Source: Datnioides undecimradiatus (Eukaryota; Chordata; Actinopteri; Lobotiformes; Datnioididae). Taken from it: a stretch of DNA of 64,000 nt. Positions 14,302-25,880 of this stretch are shown here, in pieces. The notes below the pieces were generated by a model that was not told the DNA's origin, did no database searches, and worked only from the letters and a program-made list of their open reading frames with translations. The translations under genes and the position numbers were made by a program. The stretch spans positions 6,511,477 through 6,575,476 of the forward strand of contig WARS01000043.1 in NCBI GenBank assembly GCA_008933995.1, written 5' to 3'. Numbering within the stretch: position 1 is the stretch's first letter; every line of letters starts with the position of its first letter.

Positions 14302-14369
14302 CGTGCTCCCTTAATTTATGCAGGATAATACAAGACGCCTTCTGCTGAGCTGCTTCTCCTCCACAATAA

Positions 14370-14505
14370 CACACATCTTCCCTCCTCCTCCTCTTTCTTT
14401 CACTTCAACCTTCTGTTCTCCTTCTCCTCCCTCATTTCCTCTCACTTTTCCTCCCCCCTTCGCTCCCCACCTCCTTCCCTCCCCCCTCTTTCCTCTCTCC
14501 CAGAC
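14370..14505. repeat. CT-rich low-complexity tract
   Basis: Nearly pure pyrimidine on the plus strand (CCTCCTCCTCCTC, TTTCCTCCCCCC). Confidence 0.8.
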
Positions 14506-14700
14506 AACTGTGACTGTTTTAATTCTGACCGCTGATTAGCCCGAATCAATTAAGTCCTCCACGCTGTGTCCAACAGCAGAGCAGCATGGGGTATTTAGAC
14601 TATTTAGGCTCCCATTCATCAAGCACCAGCCTCTTAATCACCCTTTAATTACAGACTACGACTCTAGGAGCTGGAGTGGGACATTAAGCGCGGCAGCTTT
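14506..14700. promoter_or_regulatory. possible conserved non-coding element
   Basis: Repeat-free stretch with GATTAGCCCGAATCAATTAA, CCTCTTAATCACC and CTTTAATTACAG, i.e. several homeodomain-type TAAT cores. Looks like a developmental enhancer; unproven. Confidence 0.35.
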
Positions 14701-15200
14701 CTCTGCAGAGGTTTGAAACGAGCTTTGGAGTGGACGCGGGAACGACTCAGGCGTCCTGTCGGCTGATTGTGTGGAACAGGACGCAGCAGCAGGACTCGGG
14801 TCAATTATTGTAATTGCTGAGCTGCAAACATGGAAGTTTAGATTTGTTTGAATTTAGACGTAATGCACCTTTGTAAGTGTGAAAGAGGGTGAGAACAGGT
14901 TATTGTGTGGTGGAAAACTGAGTTAAAGTCGGCTGAAATAACCTCCCAAAGAGATCTTAATGCTTAAACTTCACACTTCCTGCACAGATGTTTCAAAATA
15001 AAAGCCCTCCACTGGTTTAAAGGACTTTAATGAGTCACTTTCCTGGCTTTTAATTTGAAAAGTCAATGCAAATAGATCAGCAGTGATTTAAATGAGACAT
15101 GGGAGCAGGAACCTTGTGTTTAACTGATGGATTTAACGACCTGAGGGTCATAAAACCTCCAACAGGGGTCACACGATAAACCTGAGGGGTCACAAGGAAG

Positions 15201-15236
15201 AAACAAACAAACAAACAAACAAACAAACAAACAAAC
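15201..15236. repeat. (AAAC)n microsatellite
   Basis: Nine uninterrupted AAAC units. Confidence 0.95.
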
Positions 15237-15302
15237 ACGATTTGTTAACGTAATTGAAACTTATTCAGACAAAAAGACTCAAACTTGTCACAACTGGTTC
15301 AT

Positions 15303-15600
15303 GCATGGATTAGTCTTTATGCTAAGGCTAAGCTAGCTGTTTACCCCAGTTTCCAGTCTTTATGCTAAGCTAGGCTAACTGTGCCTTAAGTTTCTGATTG
15401 GAAACAGGGGGATTAGCTTGTTTAGCTCAGTATTAATACTAGAGAAGGTGATAAAAGCTAATTTAGCTTAGCATAAAGACTGGAAACAAAGGGAAATGGC
15501 TAGCCTGGCTCTGTTACAACATCGACCTCCCAGCAGCTCTGAACTCACTGATGAACACGTTTTATGTTTGTTCATCTGTGAAAAAGCACAAAAACAACGT
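15303..15600. mobile_element. teleost interspersed repeat with 24-bp perfect inverted repeats
   Basis: Carries TAGCTTAGCATAAAGACTGG and GGCTAGCCTGGCTCTGT, words that recur in fish genomes and again at 23.19 kb here. A 24-base arm at 15,349-15,372 is the perfect reverse complement of 15,464-15,487, so the element is internally inverted (two copies head to head, or a foldback). No protein encoded. Confidence 0.6.
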
Positions 15601-15685
15601 TATTGTTGTGTTTTCAGTTTTCATGAGTCACATGTTGGTTAATAAGTTTAATAATTTGACTTGATAAAGTGCACAGGTCGTGCAA

Positions 15686-15763
15686 AAAATTAAATTAAAT
15701 TAAATTAAATTAAATTAAATTAAATTAAATTACATTAAATTAAATTACATTAAATTAAATTAA
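15686..15763. repeat. (AAATT)n pentanucleotide microsatellite
   Basis: About 15 units with two TACATT interruptions. Confidence 0.95.
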
Positions 15764-16179
15764 CTGTGAACCCTGGAGACGCTGTAACCTCAGACTGTGG
15801 ACAGAGAAACGAATGAAAGTAATTAAATAATCTGTCAGTAAATGTTGCAGATACATTAACGAGTTTCCTTGTTTTGTTGATTGAATCAGGGGCTGTGGCG
15901 GTGGCAGAGGGCCGAGCTGTGATGGCGCTGGAGAATAAAACCAGATTCCACTGAAATATGAGTGAATGATGTGAGCGTGGACGGCTCAGAGGAGTCAGTG
16001 AGGGTCTGGCCTCGGGCGCAGAAACGCCTCAGATTAAACCGTCAGAGCGGCGAAACAGAAACTTCGACACATCGCTTAAACGTCTTCACTGAAAATAAGT
16101 GAAACTCGTGCAGAGGAAGTTAAACTCTGGTCTTTTTCCTCGCAGCGATCGGCGTCACTAATCCTTTTTGTGCCTCTCT

Positions 16180-16640
16180 TGTTCCGCACTTCAAAGCGAC
16201 GGCGGGGATAACATCACTTCATTGACAATCGGCAGTCCCGGTTTGTCAATTAGACCTTGTAGTGGGTTTAATCTCCCGCGGGCCCGCTCGGGGCTTTCTC
16301 TCGTCTGAACGGAGAGAAAAGCCGAGCGCTTTAATGCCGTCTAATGACGTTATGGGAGGAATAGCCCCATGCCGCTGGGAACCTGATAATCCCACTTTGT
16401 TCCTTTTGGATTTGGTCAGAAAACGCCCCCCCTCCCCCTCCCAGAGGCTGATCCCCTTCGTGTTGCACCGACACAATGGGGCCCCCGCTGTCGGGCCCCG
16501 TCCACCTCTCATTCTCTACCAGCTCTCTCATTTGTCGGGCCGCGGCCGGGGGCGCGCACCGTATTATTTTCTCCTCAATTAGCAGAAAAGGCTTGTGTTG
16601 ATCACTTCCTCCGCAAAGGTGAGCGAACATTCCTCGAGGT
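16180..16640. promoter_or_regulatory. possible conserved non-coding element, GC-rich
   Basis: Long repeat-free block with GTTTGTCAATTAGACC, GCCGTCTAATGACGTTATGG, CCTGATAATCCCAC and TTCTCCTCAATTAGCAG. Frames on both strands stay open for about 100 residues, a side effect of GC content. A 36-base interval 16,577-16,618 has splice-like flanks (CTCAATTAG ahead, CGCAAAG/GTGAGC behind) and could be a small exon, but nothing else supports that. Confidence 0.35.
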
Positions 16641-16944
16641 AGCGTTCACGCGGGTCATTAGGGAGGTTATCAGTGGCGAGCCACGCTGCAGAGCGGCGAC
16701 AGGAAGAGAAACATCTCCCTTCATTAACACGAGGTGGAAGTAGGATTCCTCGCTGCTCAGCATGGATCCGGTCCAGATCGCGCCAACTGCCGCCTCCTCC
16801 CGCCTCCTCCCGCCTGAACCTGCTCAGAAAGCCCCGATGAGAGTTTCATGTCACGTCTGTTTGGCGGTGGGACGCAGGCCGACAGTTGCCGGCCCTCCAG
16901 AGCTCCTCCCCCCTCTTTCAGCCTCATTATGTCCTGTTCATGGA

Positions 16945-17012
16945 TGGAGGGGTGAGGGGGGTGAGGAGGGGTGAGGGGGGTGAGGAGGGTGAGGAGGGGT
17001 GGGGGGGTGGGG
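16945..17012. repeat. G-rich GAGGGGTG tandem tract
   Basis: Repeated GGTGAGGGG units ending in GGGGTGGGGGGGTGGGGG on the plus strand; many G runs of four or more, quadruplex-prone. Confidence 0.85.
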
Positions 17013-17929
17013 GCGCTTTGATGAACCTGTCCTCCCATTTCCGCTGGACTCTCTGAGACTAAACTCTGCCAAATCCTTCAATCCAGGAACCCCCCCACTC
17101 CTCCACCTACCCCACCCTCTTTCTCTGTGGTGTCAGAGAGCAGAGGATGATGGGTGAGTGGGTGAGGAGGGGGGAGTGAAAGGTGAGAGCTGAGAAAAAC
17201 AAGAAAGTTAGTTTTAGTTCAGACGACGAAACTCGATGACGCGTTCAACCTCAGTTTTCCATTTTTACCTCCTTCGTTGCTCTTGGAGCCGATAACAGGT
17301 GACAGCTTCAGCATCAGCAACACGGGAACCTGCAGCCACCACAGCCTGGTCCTCCCAGACGTTTGGTCACATCCTGACTTCATTCTGTCGCCGCGAGAGA
17401 CGGACAATCATCGCGCTGGTGTTAAAATCAGTCTGTGATGTTTGAAGGTTCGGTCACAGTTTTGTTATTACTAGCAGTCAGTGTTCGGTTGTGTCGCGCT
17501 GCGGAGATCATGTGATCCTCTCTGGTCTCAGCGGGGTTGGTTGGACAAGCGCTTGTCTTTCTCTTCTCTTCAGAGACTCTTTTGTCTCAGCGTGTCGAGG
17601 ACAGGGCGACTCCTCTGCACCCACCCACCCACCCAGGCTGCACCCACGGGTGCCAAGATAAACTCGGAGAAGAACGAGACAGATGGCCGCTCACTTTAAA
17701 ATCAGTCCTCTGCGGCTCGAGCCGCAGTCGCAGAGCGTCCGCGGTCCTGCAGGAGTCACAGGAAGCAGATGCATGTGCATATGCTTTTCCCTCAAATGAT
17801 CCCTGATCGGTGGAGATGAAGGGACACGAAGCGGGGCAGCCAGTCCTGATCCCAGAGGTCTGCAGAGTCTGAACCCACTGTTTGTTTACAGGACACCAGA
17901 CAGCAGAGGTCAGCGGGCTCCAAGAGATC
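17013..17929. other. intergenic DNA, no supported gene
   Basis: An open stretch at 17,576-17,806 follows a good acceptor-like tract (CTTTCTCTTCTCTTCAG) but shows no clear donor or recognisable product. It could be an upstream exon of the plus-strand gene; unproven. Confidence 0.4.
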
Positions 17930-18300
17930 ACTGCAGTTTACTGCAGGACACTGCAATGTACTGTAGTACTGTGGTATCCTGCTGTAGAGTATACTGCTGT
18001 GTACGATGGTAAACACCAGTACACTGCAGTACACTGCACTCTGCCGTGGTGTACTGCAGGTATACTGCAGTATAGAGTGCAGTGTACTGCAGTAGAGTGT
18101 GTTGTCCTGCAGGACACTGCAATGTACTGCAGTACACTGTAGTACCCCCATTACACTGCAGTACACTCAAATACTCTGCAGTACACTCCTGAACACTGCA
18201 CTTAGGTACACTGTTGTACCCTCTAGACCACTGCAGTACACTGTAGTAACTGCAGTACACTGTTGTAACGGCAGTACACAGCAGTTCAGGTACTCTGTAG
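17930..18300. repeat. degenerate GTACACTGCA tandem repeat
   Basis: About 370 bases of variable units built from CTGCAGTACACT, with PstI-like CTGCAG and GTAC words repeated dozens of times. Units are variable (10-15 bases). Three overlapping reading frames on both strands across it are artefacts. Confidence 0.9.
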
Positions 18301-18408
18301 TTCTGCACATTGTCCCAGGACTTTAGCCTCTTTAGCTCCAGCTGAGCATCGCTGTCATTCCTTCACTGTTCCTCCTCCCATCATCCCCCCAACACAACGT
18401 GAACTCAG

Positions 18409-18560
18409 ACTGGAGGCTTCGCTGGACTCAGGTGTCCTCCACAGTCTCCAGACCTCAGTCCAGGACCTGTGGGAGGTGGTGGAGACGATGAACCTGCAGA
18501 TCTGCTGCGAACACGTCAACATGGACATGAGGACACGAAGAGAGGAAATGGTTCAAACAG
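18409..18560 (+). CDS. candidate exon of an unidentified plus-strand gene (exon A)
   Basis: Open for 152 bases between a pyrimidine-rich acceptor (CATTCCTTCACTGTTCCTCC, then GAACTCAG) and donor ACAG/GTAGAA. The reading (LEASLDSGVLHSLQTSVQDL, then WEVVETMNLQICCEHVNMDM) has strong third-position G/C bias and an amphipathic, coiled-coil-like pattern, unlike the shadow frames nearby. It starts in phase 2 and ends in phase 1. A longer form ending at a better donor, CAGCAG/GTGAGT at 18,584, would end in phase 0. No initiator codon is evident, so earlier exons are expected upstream. I do not recognise the family. It lies just after the GTACACTGCA satellite. Confidence 0.5.
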
Positions 18561-19010
18561 GTAGAAACAGGTATGCTCAGCAGGTGAGTGAGTACTTACA
18601 CATTTACTTTAACAGCTATTTACGGCTAATTACTGAAAATACATTTACTGCAGTTCATTCCTGTTACTCTCAGTTTACGTTTCTGTTCACTTTGGGAGGC
18701 TGAAACACGGCCGTGTCACTGCGACACAAAACCAATAAACACAAAACCTTTCCTTTAAAGTCCTCGTTCAACCTTAAACCGCAGGACCTGCATGTCCTGA
18801 TGCAGTGCTGGACCGACACAGCGCTGCGGCAGGACGCAGCAGTGACGGTCTGAGGTTTCTCGTCTCCTGAGCCTGAAACAGAGACTTTCCTCTGTAAATA
18901 AACAAACTGCTCTGTCTCTTCAGCTCCCTCCCTTGCTTTCTCATCTCAAACACCTGCAGAGCCTCAGGGCCGATCTGTCGTCCACCGCTGACTCCAAACA
19001 CACCGACCTG

Positions 19011-19042
<32 letters not shown>

Positions 19043-20254
19043 AGCAGCAGGAAGCGAAGACATGTGACACCTCAAGTGTTTTTCCAAAGGTCAAAACACC
19101 TCAAAGTGCTCGGCTGTCGCTCCAAGACTCGACATCCACAGGTAAAGTTTATCATCAGCATCAGCAAGGAAACTGATTCATGTGTAAGTGTCAAAGTAAA
19201 GTAAAGTACTAAAGGTGAAAGTACTCAGCACGCATAATAACTTATTTCTTGTTCTGATGACCGGTGCATTAATGTGTGCATCACCGTAATGCTGCAGCTG
19301 CTAAGCGAGGAGCTCATGTTAGTTACTTCAATTACTTTACTCACTGCAGAGTAAACAAATATAAATAATCTGCAGAGTAACTAAAGCTGCAAAGATGTAA
19401 TAGAGTAGAAGTAGAAAGTATCTAAAAATGTAAACAAGTACCTACAAACTGTAGGCAAGCAGAGTACTCGAGTAAATACTTAGTTACATTCCATCACTGT
19501 GAAGTAAACGCTGGAGGCTGGTGAATAAGAGCAGATGATGTAAACTGGTATTAATCTGTCATTATCAAACTGATCACATGATGCCTGAGTCACATGACCT
19601 GTGCATTGGGGACGTTTGTTTCCAGCAACTGGTGCTTCTGCCTTAGTTCAGCTGGGCTGTCTGGGGTGTTAGCCACCAGCTAACGTTAGCATTTATCTGT
19701 TGACACTTGGCACAGTGATTCCACAGTGAGGTGTGTTAACTTAGCGAGATGCTAACAACTCACGTTAGCCTACAGTGTCGCTTCCTGTCTGGCGTCTGTT
19801 TCATTGGCTTTAATCTGCAGCCTGACCTTTGACCTGCCTGCAGCTGAAGCTATTGATCAGTATTGATCCTGATGTATTGGAAATGTATCAGAAATGTTCA
19901 GTTCAGTGTTAATTAATCAGAACTTCTGGTCGTTAGTGAAGCGACTGATGATCTGATGAATGCAGCCGGGTGTGTGTGTGTGTGTCCGTTCCCTGGTGAT
20001 GTCGGTGGGAACTGATCCCTGCCCACTTACCCACAATCCCCCACCACCTCCATCACTACCCCCCTCCTCCTCCTCCTCCTCCTCGCCTTGTTTAGCTTTG
20101 ACACCTCAGCTGTTCAGCAGGCTGCTGAGAGGAAGGTGTGGGGCGAGAGGAGGGGGAGGAGGGGGGAGGAGGAGAGGAGGGGGGAGAGTTGATAATGAAG
20201 GTAGCATGTTGTTGTCACCACACATTGCTGCTCAGGGCCCTCCGTGCTTACATG

Positions 20255-20257
<3 letters not shown>

Positions 20258-20291
<34 letters not shown>
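20258..20291. repeat. (TG)n microsatellite
   Basis: Pure TG array, with a GAGG purine tract 90 bases upstream (20,140-20,187). Confidence 0.95.
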
Positions 20292-20293
<2 letters not shown>

Positions 20294-20738
20294 CCCATTT
20301 CATGTTCTCCATTTACCCCTCGACCACCTCCTTCAAACACACGCACACACACACACACCAAATCTGAGGTACTTGTACTTTGTACTGGAGTACTTCTGTT
20401 ACCATGTACTCAGTTACATCTCAGGTAAATACTGGATTCATTACTTTATCTGATATTTGTAAATATGAGGTAAATAAATCATTATTTATTATCATAAGTT
20501 CAGATAAAACTTTGTTGAAACACAAAGCAGCGAGTTAATGAGCCTCACATTATTAATTATAATCTAATTAGATGATCGTTACTAGTTTGCAGCGAGCCGG
20601 TCGGCACAACACACACTCACTGCGCTTTCTGTGTATTTTGATATTTTTGTACTTTTACTCATCAGCAATGTTTTGATAATAATAATATTAATATTTATAT
20701 TTGGATTCAGGGCTTTTACACAAACATGAATAAATAAA

Positions 20739-20786
20739 GATCATGATTATTATTATTATGATTATTATTATTATTATTATTATTGT
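20739..20786. repeat. (ATT)n microsatellite
   Basis: Trinucleotide ATT array with one ATG interruption. Confidence 0.95.
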
Positions 20787-21156
20787 GTTGTTATGGAGTA
20801 TTTCAGTACCTCCTCACACACACACACACACTCTCTCTCACACACACACACGGGCCAGCCCACTGTTTCCATTCTGTTTTATATTTAAATAATTTTCATT
20901 TAGTTTCTGAGAATTTTTTCCCTGTGGATGGTTTTAATGACTACAGTACCCATGAGCCTTAGCTGCTGTTGATGTTGCCATGGTTACCGAATCCAAAATT
21001 CCATCAAAAAAAGTTTTTTTTCATTTTAATTCAACGTTTTTTATTCTGTATGAAAATAAAAAGCTTTTACCGTTTCACAGGACGGACGTTCATCTCAAGG
21101 CTTCATTTAACACGACGCAGGACTTCCTGTCGTTCCTCACACTGAAAACACAACAG

Positions 21157-21160
<4 letters not shown>

Positions 21161-21189
<29 letters not shown>

Positions 21190-21263
21190 GATTAAAGGCC
21201 TTCAATCATGCTGAGAAATGGAAATCAACTGAGGACTGATGCTTCCTCCGGCTGCTGTGTGCG

Positions 21264-21306
<43 letters not shown>

Positions 21307-21371
21307 AAAATTTCACCCTGGAGCTGCAAAGTTTCCGGTATTTGTAAAATGTGATCTGTAGTGTGTGTAGT

Positions 21372-21431
<60 letters not shown>

Positions 21432-21548
21432 TGTGTGTTGGCATTAAGTGGATGTATAGACTGTGTGTTTGTCCTGCAGGTGTAAGGATGTACACAGGAG
21501 GTGTGGGTGGGTAGGGTGACAGATGTGTGTGTGTTTTAATGATATATA

Positions 21549-21601
<53 letters not shown>
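21161..21601. repeat. cluster of four (TG)n arrays
   Basis: TG arrays at about 21,161-21,187, 21,262-21,303, 21,374-21,440 and 21,551-21,601, all with TG on the plus strand, separated by 70-110 bases of unique sequence. Confidence 0.92.
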
Positions 21602-21602
<1 letters not shown>

Positions 21603-22379
21603 GTCACATTTCATTTCTGGGTGTGTGTGATTATGTGTGTTTACTCCTGTCGACTGGTGTGTGTGTCACACTGCTGCAGTCAGCAGCTCAGGTTGCAGCT
21701 TCTCCACAGAGAGAAGAGCAAGGCATCGTCTCCGCCGCGGTTGCTGGTTTCGATTCCCTCTGCGGTCACATGACTGCTGGATGTGCTAAAGGCGCTGCAG
21801 GGACGCAGCTGTTTTTTAGCCTCTTTTAGCTCCTAGTTTTGGTTTTGCAGCACCCTCCTGTCTTCGTTTAACAAAGGATGTCAAATGTTGAAGACGAACA
21901 TATTTAAATGAGCTTCGGTGAATGAGAAACAGCTCTGAGCAGACATTAAACACAGTCTTTGGATGTGTGTTGCATTGTTAACAGATGATCGGCTGTGAAA
22001 TGACCTGAAGCCTGCAGATATCTGCAGTTTTCATTCTGACAGAGAACAAAAGTAAATTCTTACTTTAGTTTCGAGGTTTAGTGAAAACTTTGTTCTCTCT
22101 CAGGTTCATCAGAGTCTGTGATATTCGCAGGATGCTGTGTTATCACATCACAGATGCAGAGCAATCAGATAATATGCTTTTAATATTAGTATTTTGAGTG
22201 TAGTGAAAATGCTAATGTAATGTAATGTGTTGCACCCGTGTCCCACCAGCCACAGGCTCGCTGTCAGAGACGCTCCGATCCAGCGCGAAGCTTCAGTTGA
22301 GCCGTTTCCTGCAGACAGTGCTGCATTAGTAAACACTGATTCATATGTTCATAAGTTGAGATGACAAATCATATTAATA

Positions 22380-22720
22380 TCCCTCCTTCCAAATGAAAAA
22401 AAAACTTGCTAATGATACCAAACAGGGCCCGCTTGGCTGCAGATCCGCAGCCGTTTGCCACCAGTGTTTCTCATCGTACTATTTGCACCATCTCTCTCTG
22501 AAAGTGAGAAGTTGATTGGCTGTCAACAACTTTCCACATTTCTCTCCCTCTCTCTCTTTTTGCATCCACACTGTTCTCCTGCAGCCTAATTAACACTAAA
22601 TGTGCCACCGGGCAAATGTAGAACGCATGGCATATTTGATTACATGAACAATAAATTACCATCAACAACACGCTCATGAAACACATTGGAAAATAGTGAC
22701 AATGATAATTATGTACAGTT
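22380..22720. promoter_or_regulatory. possible conserved non-coding element
   Basis: Repeat-free stretch with CTTGCTAATGATACC, GCAGCCTAATTAACACTAAA, CATGGCATATTTGATTACAT and CAATAAATTACC. Among the most enhancer-like blocks of the window; lies in the span of the plus-strand gene. Confidence 0.38.
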
Positions 22721-23189
22721 AAAACCACAGTGTCAGAGGGGGCGGCGAGGACAGGTAGAGCTGTAACACCGCGCTCGCTGTTATCATAATCACCGTTAAC
22801 GAGGAATCTGCGCGGCTCTGCCAGGTCGTCTGCCGGCCAATTATACATGCGTGTCAACAACACCTGAGGAGACGACACAGACGAGATAATGAGCCAGAGG
22901 ACGAGCTAACACGTTATTCAGCCGCGTTAACCTGTGCGTTCACGTACGAACGCGCTTTAACTGCAGGAAGTGCGCGGCAGAGGATGTTCGTGGAAACAAC
23001 GTGACAGTGACGTGTCGGTTTTCATTGAGCTGAGCGACGTGTTTGGTTCTTTAATGTCAGGAAAACAATCAACTCGTCTTTTGTTGTCTCATCTCTTCAT
23101 GTCCACAGTACGAGCTCATATGATACATTATATTTAACTTTATAAGTAATTCAGCAATTATTTCCTTTGTTTATGTAGTGAGCAGTGGG

Positions 23190-23345
23190 CCAGGATGTAG
23201 CTAGCTTAGCTTAGCATAAACACTGGAAGCAGATGGAAACAGCTAGCCTGAATCTGTCCAAAGTCCAAAACTACACTAATGAGTATTGCATCATGTTTGT
23301 CTGATCTGTAAACAAAACACAGTTAGAGTCACATGTAAACGTTTG
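23190..23345. mobile_element. teleost interspersed repeat, second copy
   Basis: TAGCTTAGCTTAGCATAAAC, ACTGGAAGCAGATGGAAACA and GCTAGCCTGAATCTGTCC match the family seen at 15.46-15.52 kb with divergence. No coding capacity. Confidence 0.6.
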
Positions 23346-24164
23346 ATTTGTTGCTTCATGTTGTGTCTTGTTTGGTGGTAACACCTGGCAGCTCTTCCTC
23401 GTTGGTGTCTGAACGTTTGCAGTTTGCTGCAGGTCGGACTGGGATTGTTTTGACTCTGATTTACTCTTCAGATTTGTTTGTTCACACCATTAACAGACAG
23501 GAAAACGCATGTTGTCATGTGCGAGTGGACATAAACCAAATAAGATGCTCAATCAAAACAAACACACCTGTGATTTCTGGATTTGGGCTGAAACTAATTA
23601 ATAAACCAACTGCAATCAGTTTAATTTGAGTTCAGTATGGACACCTGAAACTAATCTACATAGAGAATTAAAGTCAAAGGCTGTTTTAGATATTAGGGGG
23701 TATCATCTGCATATAAACGGATTTTGTGATGCAAATCATGTGTTTGTGACCTTTGACACTGTGTTTTTGATGGATCCTCGCAGGAAACAGTAACAGTGAG
23801 TCTGGAGTGTGAATATCGGTGATTAAAGGTTATTAATTTTGGTGTTTTTAAAGATTAAATAAATGAAATCAAGTCTTTCTGAGGTGAGTTTAAGTCATGT
23901 TCGGCTGATGTTGTCGATGCCTTTTCATCGTGCAGCGATGTCTTAGTGGGAATATGTTGATTCAATTCTTCACCTCCTCTTATCTTTACTCAGCTCGTCT
24001 TTCCTCGTTTCACTGTCTCGTATCTCGACCTCCACAGCTCGGAGGAAGCGACGTCTCCGACAGACCGACAGGTGTGGAGCTGCTAAGTGGTGATAAATCC
24101 TCTTCAGGTGTCTGATCTCGTCGTGGACACGATCGGCAGCGCCTTTGTCTCCGCTTCAGATTCC

Positions 24165-24600
24165 TTTCGTCTTTGTCTCTCAGTCGATCTTCATTTCTCT
24201 CCTTCGTCTATTTTCGTTTCCCGCTCGGTCTTCCTCCTTCCTCCGAGCTCCCTCTCTTTCTCCTCTTCCTCACCTCGGCCTATTTTTATCCTTCTTCCTC
24301 CACGCTCTCACCCTTCATCTCTCTCCAGCGCTTCCTCTTTTCTTTTCATTCCCAACACATTTAGTCGTCTCTCTGTTTCTCTTCAGCCTTCCTCTACATC
24401 TCGTGCTTGCTCTGATCTCTTCTTCTTTAACTCTCACCATCTCTTCGTCTTCTTCTTCATCCTCAAACCCTCAGTTTCACCTTCAGCGTTTGTTCTTTCC
24501 CTCCTCTCTCCTTTCTCCTTTTGCTCTTTTTGTTTTTACTTTATTCTTTAATCTCTTCTTTGTCTTTCTTTCTTTTCTTGATCTGAACTGACTTTTCTTC
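24165..24600. repeat. CT-rich low-complexity tract (about 430 bases)
   Basis: Plus strand is pyrimidine-rich (TCTTCCTCCTTCCTCC and similar). Three overlapping Ser/Phe/Leu frames are artefacts. Confidence 0.85.
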
Positions 24601-25020
24601 TTGTTCACTTGCTGCTTTTCTTTCAGCACAGTTTAATTTATCAGTCTTTGTTTCAGGCTTTGTCCTTCTCTGATTGATTAACTGATCTTTTTCGCTGCAT
24701 TGTTCTCGTTACAGTGTTAGTTTAACAACAATAGTCTTGTTGTTTCTGATTCAACAGCTTATGCAGTGGTTTGTTAATTTGACTTGATCATTGCAGATCA
24801 AACTTTTGCAGAAATTCAAAATTAAAGGTCACAGGTTTGTGACGTCAGTGCATCCAAACTGTGACTCTCGTCCAGAAAAAGCAAAATGATCCAATATTCA
24901 ACAACAAAGTGAAGGTGAGCAGCAGGTTCAGGTCTCAGGTTGTGTGTTTACAGTTTGTTGTTGTGTCCTTCCTGTTTCAACAGGAAACGGAACAATGACT
25001 CTTGTGTTCGGTTGGTTCAG

Positions 25021-25076
25021 TTGTTCCTCCGCTGCTCCGCTGTCTGGACAGGATCAAACCCCTGCAGCAGCTTCAG
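25021..25076 (+). CDS. weak candidate exon of the plus-strand gene (exon B)
   Basis: A 56-base interval between GGTTGGTTCAG and CTTCAG/GTATTT reads VPPLLRCLDRIKPLQQLQ when entered in phase 1, which fits the end of the 18.4-kb exon, and leaves in phase 0. The Leu/Gln-rich helix-like content fits the neighbouring candidates. An alternative acceptor (TTTCAACAG, ending 24,982) opens a different frame through the same block, so the reading frame is not settled. Codon use is supportive but the exon is short. Confidence 0.27.
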
Positions 25077-25659
25077 GTATTTTATCTGTTTATAAAACAT
25101 CTTTTCACTAAAATTCAGTGAAAAATATTACAAATATTTAACATATTACATATAAAAATGTACAAAAATCACACATTTTACTAGATTAAATAACCCAAAT
25201 GTCTGCTAGATAATATTAACTAAAACTGACTTTAACATTTACCCTTGTGTCACTGTGGCATGTTAAACATTCATTCTGCAGTGGAAACCGGCAGAAAGAG
25301 GCTGTCTGGGTCCAAAAATCAGTTCATTTTAGTTTTTAGGAGCCTGTATTTCATTGTGCAGTCCCGTGTTGAATGGTGATAACACAGATGGACGGGATCA
25401 TATATGGCTGCAATGCTCAGGTGTCCACATACTTTGTCATTTCCTCTGCTCGCTCTCGTCTATTTTTACTCTCAATATAAAAAATAAAACCCTCCATCTT
25501 CTTGCTCCTCAGCGCTCTTCCTGTTTGGTTTCTCTCTCTCTCTCCTCTACCCACACGTTCTGAAGTCTCCCGTCTTTCTTTTCTCTCTCTTCTGACACAT
25601 TTTGCCTTCCCTCTCTCTCTTCTGTCAGGACACACACACACACACACTCAGCGGAGGTG

Positions 25660-25880
25660 AAGTCGAGAGGCTTGTCTTAGCGTGCCATCTGTCCTCGGCG
25701 CTGACGTTGGCTCTAATTACTGCGTCTCCCCTGGCTAATGCTGCCTCATTAGGCCTCCGGAGCATGTGCAGCCGACACAAGCGCCGCCGAGAATTTGCAC
25801 CAGGAAACGGAGCTCGAGCCATTACGGGATCAGGAAATCTGTCTGGTGCGACAGGCAATTCACACCAGCGGCTAAACGCT
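25660..25880. promoter_or_regulatory. possible conserved non-coding element
   Basis: Repeat-free block with TGGCTCTAATTACTGCGTCT, GGCTAATGCTGCCTCATTAG and GACAGGCAATTCACACC. Flanked by CT and CA repeats. Confidence 0.35.

Larger units (their letters stand above)
9976..14369. other. intergenic DNA rich in microsatellites
   Basis: TG/CA arrays at about 10,511, 10,651, 11,009, 11,804, 12,088, 13,027, 13,493 and 14,226, and a GTT-type array at 12.79 kb. All Cys/Val and Thr/His reading frames here are translations of those arrays. No gene supported. Confidence 0.6.
14701..16179. other. intergenic DNA with repeats, no supported gene
   Basis: Includes the CAAA and AAATT microsatellites and the TAGCTTAGCATAAAGACTGG element listed separately. 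Confidence 0.6.

Noticed and set aside
16246..16630. About 100-residue frames on both strands
   Set aside because: GC-rich block lacking stops by composition; better explained as a regulatory element.
17792..18326. Tyr/Cys/Ser-rich frames on both strands
   Set aside because: Artefacts of the GTACACTGCA array.
24087..24591. Ser/Phe-rich frames of about 150 residues
   Set aside because: CT-rich low-complexity DNA; three frames are open at once.
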